Source: a virus. From it: 22,316 nt of DNA. Of this stretch, positions 22,022-22,316 are shown in pieces. The notes below the pieces were generated by a model. That model saw nothing but the letters and a program-made list of their open reading frames with translations. It was not told where the DNA came from and searched no databases. Numbering within the stretch: the first letter of the stretch is position 1; the number at the start of each line of letters is the position of its first letter. The translations under genes and the position numbers were made by a program. Location: the IMG/VR virus record IMGVR_UViG_3300048541_000100, positions 1 through 22,316 of that record; one strand, given 5' to 3'.

Positions 22022-22316
22022 ATGCAAGAAATTGATCAAGAGCGGTTTCCGTTCATTACTGGAATTACCTATGCTAGTTCCGAGTATTACGGGATAGTAG
22101 TTAATTATGATAACACTATACTAACAATGTACGACCTAGCAAAAATGCCAGACTTGGAAACTAGAACTTCGTTTGTTACCATGGGTGAAACTTGGTGGTG
22201 GGAATCTAATCGACTACTACCAATTGATGTGTTTTTGCATCACGAAATGAAACCTTACCAAAAATACCTAACCACAATGGTTATGAAAGATGTAGACCAT
22301 ATGTTTGGTCCAATGA
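22022..22316 (+). CDS. Unknown protein, 5' part (98 codons, partial)
   Basis: The only plus-strand gene, open to the window end. It starts MQEIDQERFPFITGITY and continues with an alternating pattern (EYYGIVVNYDNTILTMYDLAKMPD, in two strands), then GETWWWESNRLLPIDVFL. This looks like a conserved small phage protein I have seen in T4-like marine phages, but with no function known to me. The three consecutive tryptophans are distinctive. It is divergently arranged to the 262-aa structural gene and is preceded by GGTAAATA five bases before the ATG. Confidence 0.8.
   Translation, partial: MQEIDQERFPFITGITYASSEYYGIVVNYDNTILTMYDLAKMPDLETRTSFVTMGETWWWESNRLLPIDVFLHHEMKPYQKYLTTMVMKDVDHMFGPM

Noticed and set aside
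1-22316. tRNA or rRNA genes
   Set aside because: I looked for T-loop-like GTTCGA sequences and cloverleaf pairing and found only matches inside coding sequence, for example near 21527. A covariance-model search would settle this.

Overview
The window is a piece of an AT-rich genome of a T4-like (contractile-tailed, marine-type) bacteriophage. Support comes from adjacent T4-type replication genes (primase gp61-like and DnaB-family helicase gp41-like), dense one-strand gene packing with ATGA/TAATG overlaps, and repeated copies of an octamer matching the T4 late-promoter -10 box (here mostly GATAAATA; T4 uses TATAAATA). The closest general type I can suggest is a T4-like phage of marine bacteria (cyanophage or pelagiphage relatives). 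I see no photosynthesis genes and cannot name the host. All genes except the last, partial one are on the minus strand, so the text below reads from high to low coordinates.

Layout: (1) 22022-22316, start of a plus-strand gene. (2) 21967-18777, a probable structural protein, then primase and helicase, the latter two behind a near-consensus host sigma-70 promoter. (3) 18738-12965, a late operon: a small conserved-looking protein, a 954-aa protein with a glycine-rich membrane-like segment, a protein with a ligase-like KWDGS motif, a glycine-zipper protein and a basic protein. (4) 12923-11893, three small diverged paralogues (MAQ proteins), each with its own late promoter and two or three with clear terminators, likely abundant virion surface proteins. 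(5) 11750-2158, a long late operon: a small structural-type protein, a one-TM protein, an Arg/Lys-rich protein, a 1958-aa protein with an amidoligase-like N-terminal part and a PD-(D/E)XK nuclease-like C-terminus, a ParB-fold protein, an Fe/Mn superoxide dismutase, a protein carrying only sigma-70 region 4, and two small unknowns. (6) 2097-130, an acidic structural/core-like protein and two small proteins ending at a terminator, followed by a perfect host-type sigma-70 promoter that drives a gene leaving the window.

The most interesting pattern is shared between genes and not inside any one of them. About nine proteins of quite different kinds (nuclease/amidoligase, superoxide dismutase, sigma region 4, ligase-like, basic proteins) begin with a short, similar leader of the form M-(K/R/N/L)-x-x-(D/E)-(I/L/F)-x-x-E that ends in an (I/L)-x-E tripeptide. 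This resembles the T4 capsid-targeting sequence (MKTYQEFIAE before A) that is cut by the gp21 prohead protease. I infer that this region may encode a set of capsid-packaged internal proteins injected with the DNA, including an antioxidant enzyme, a transcription-modifying domain and nucleic-acid enzymes. A second pattern is possible leaderless expression: three genes have TAAATA exactly five bases before ATG, and the primase promoter places the predicted +1 on an in-frame ATG.
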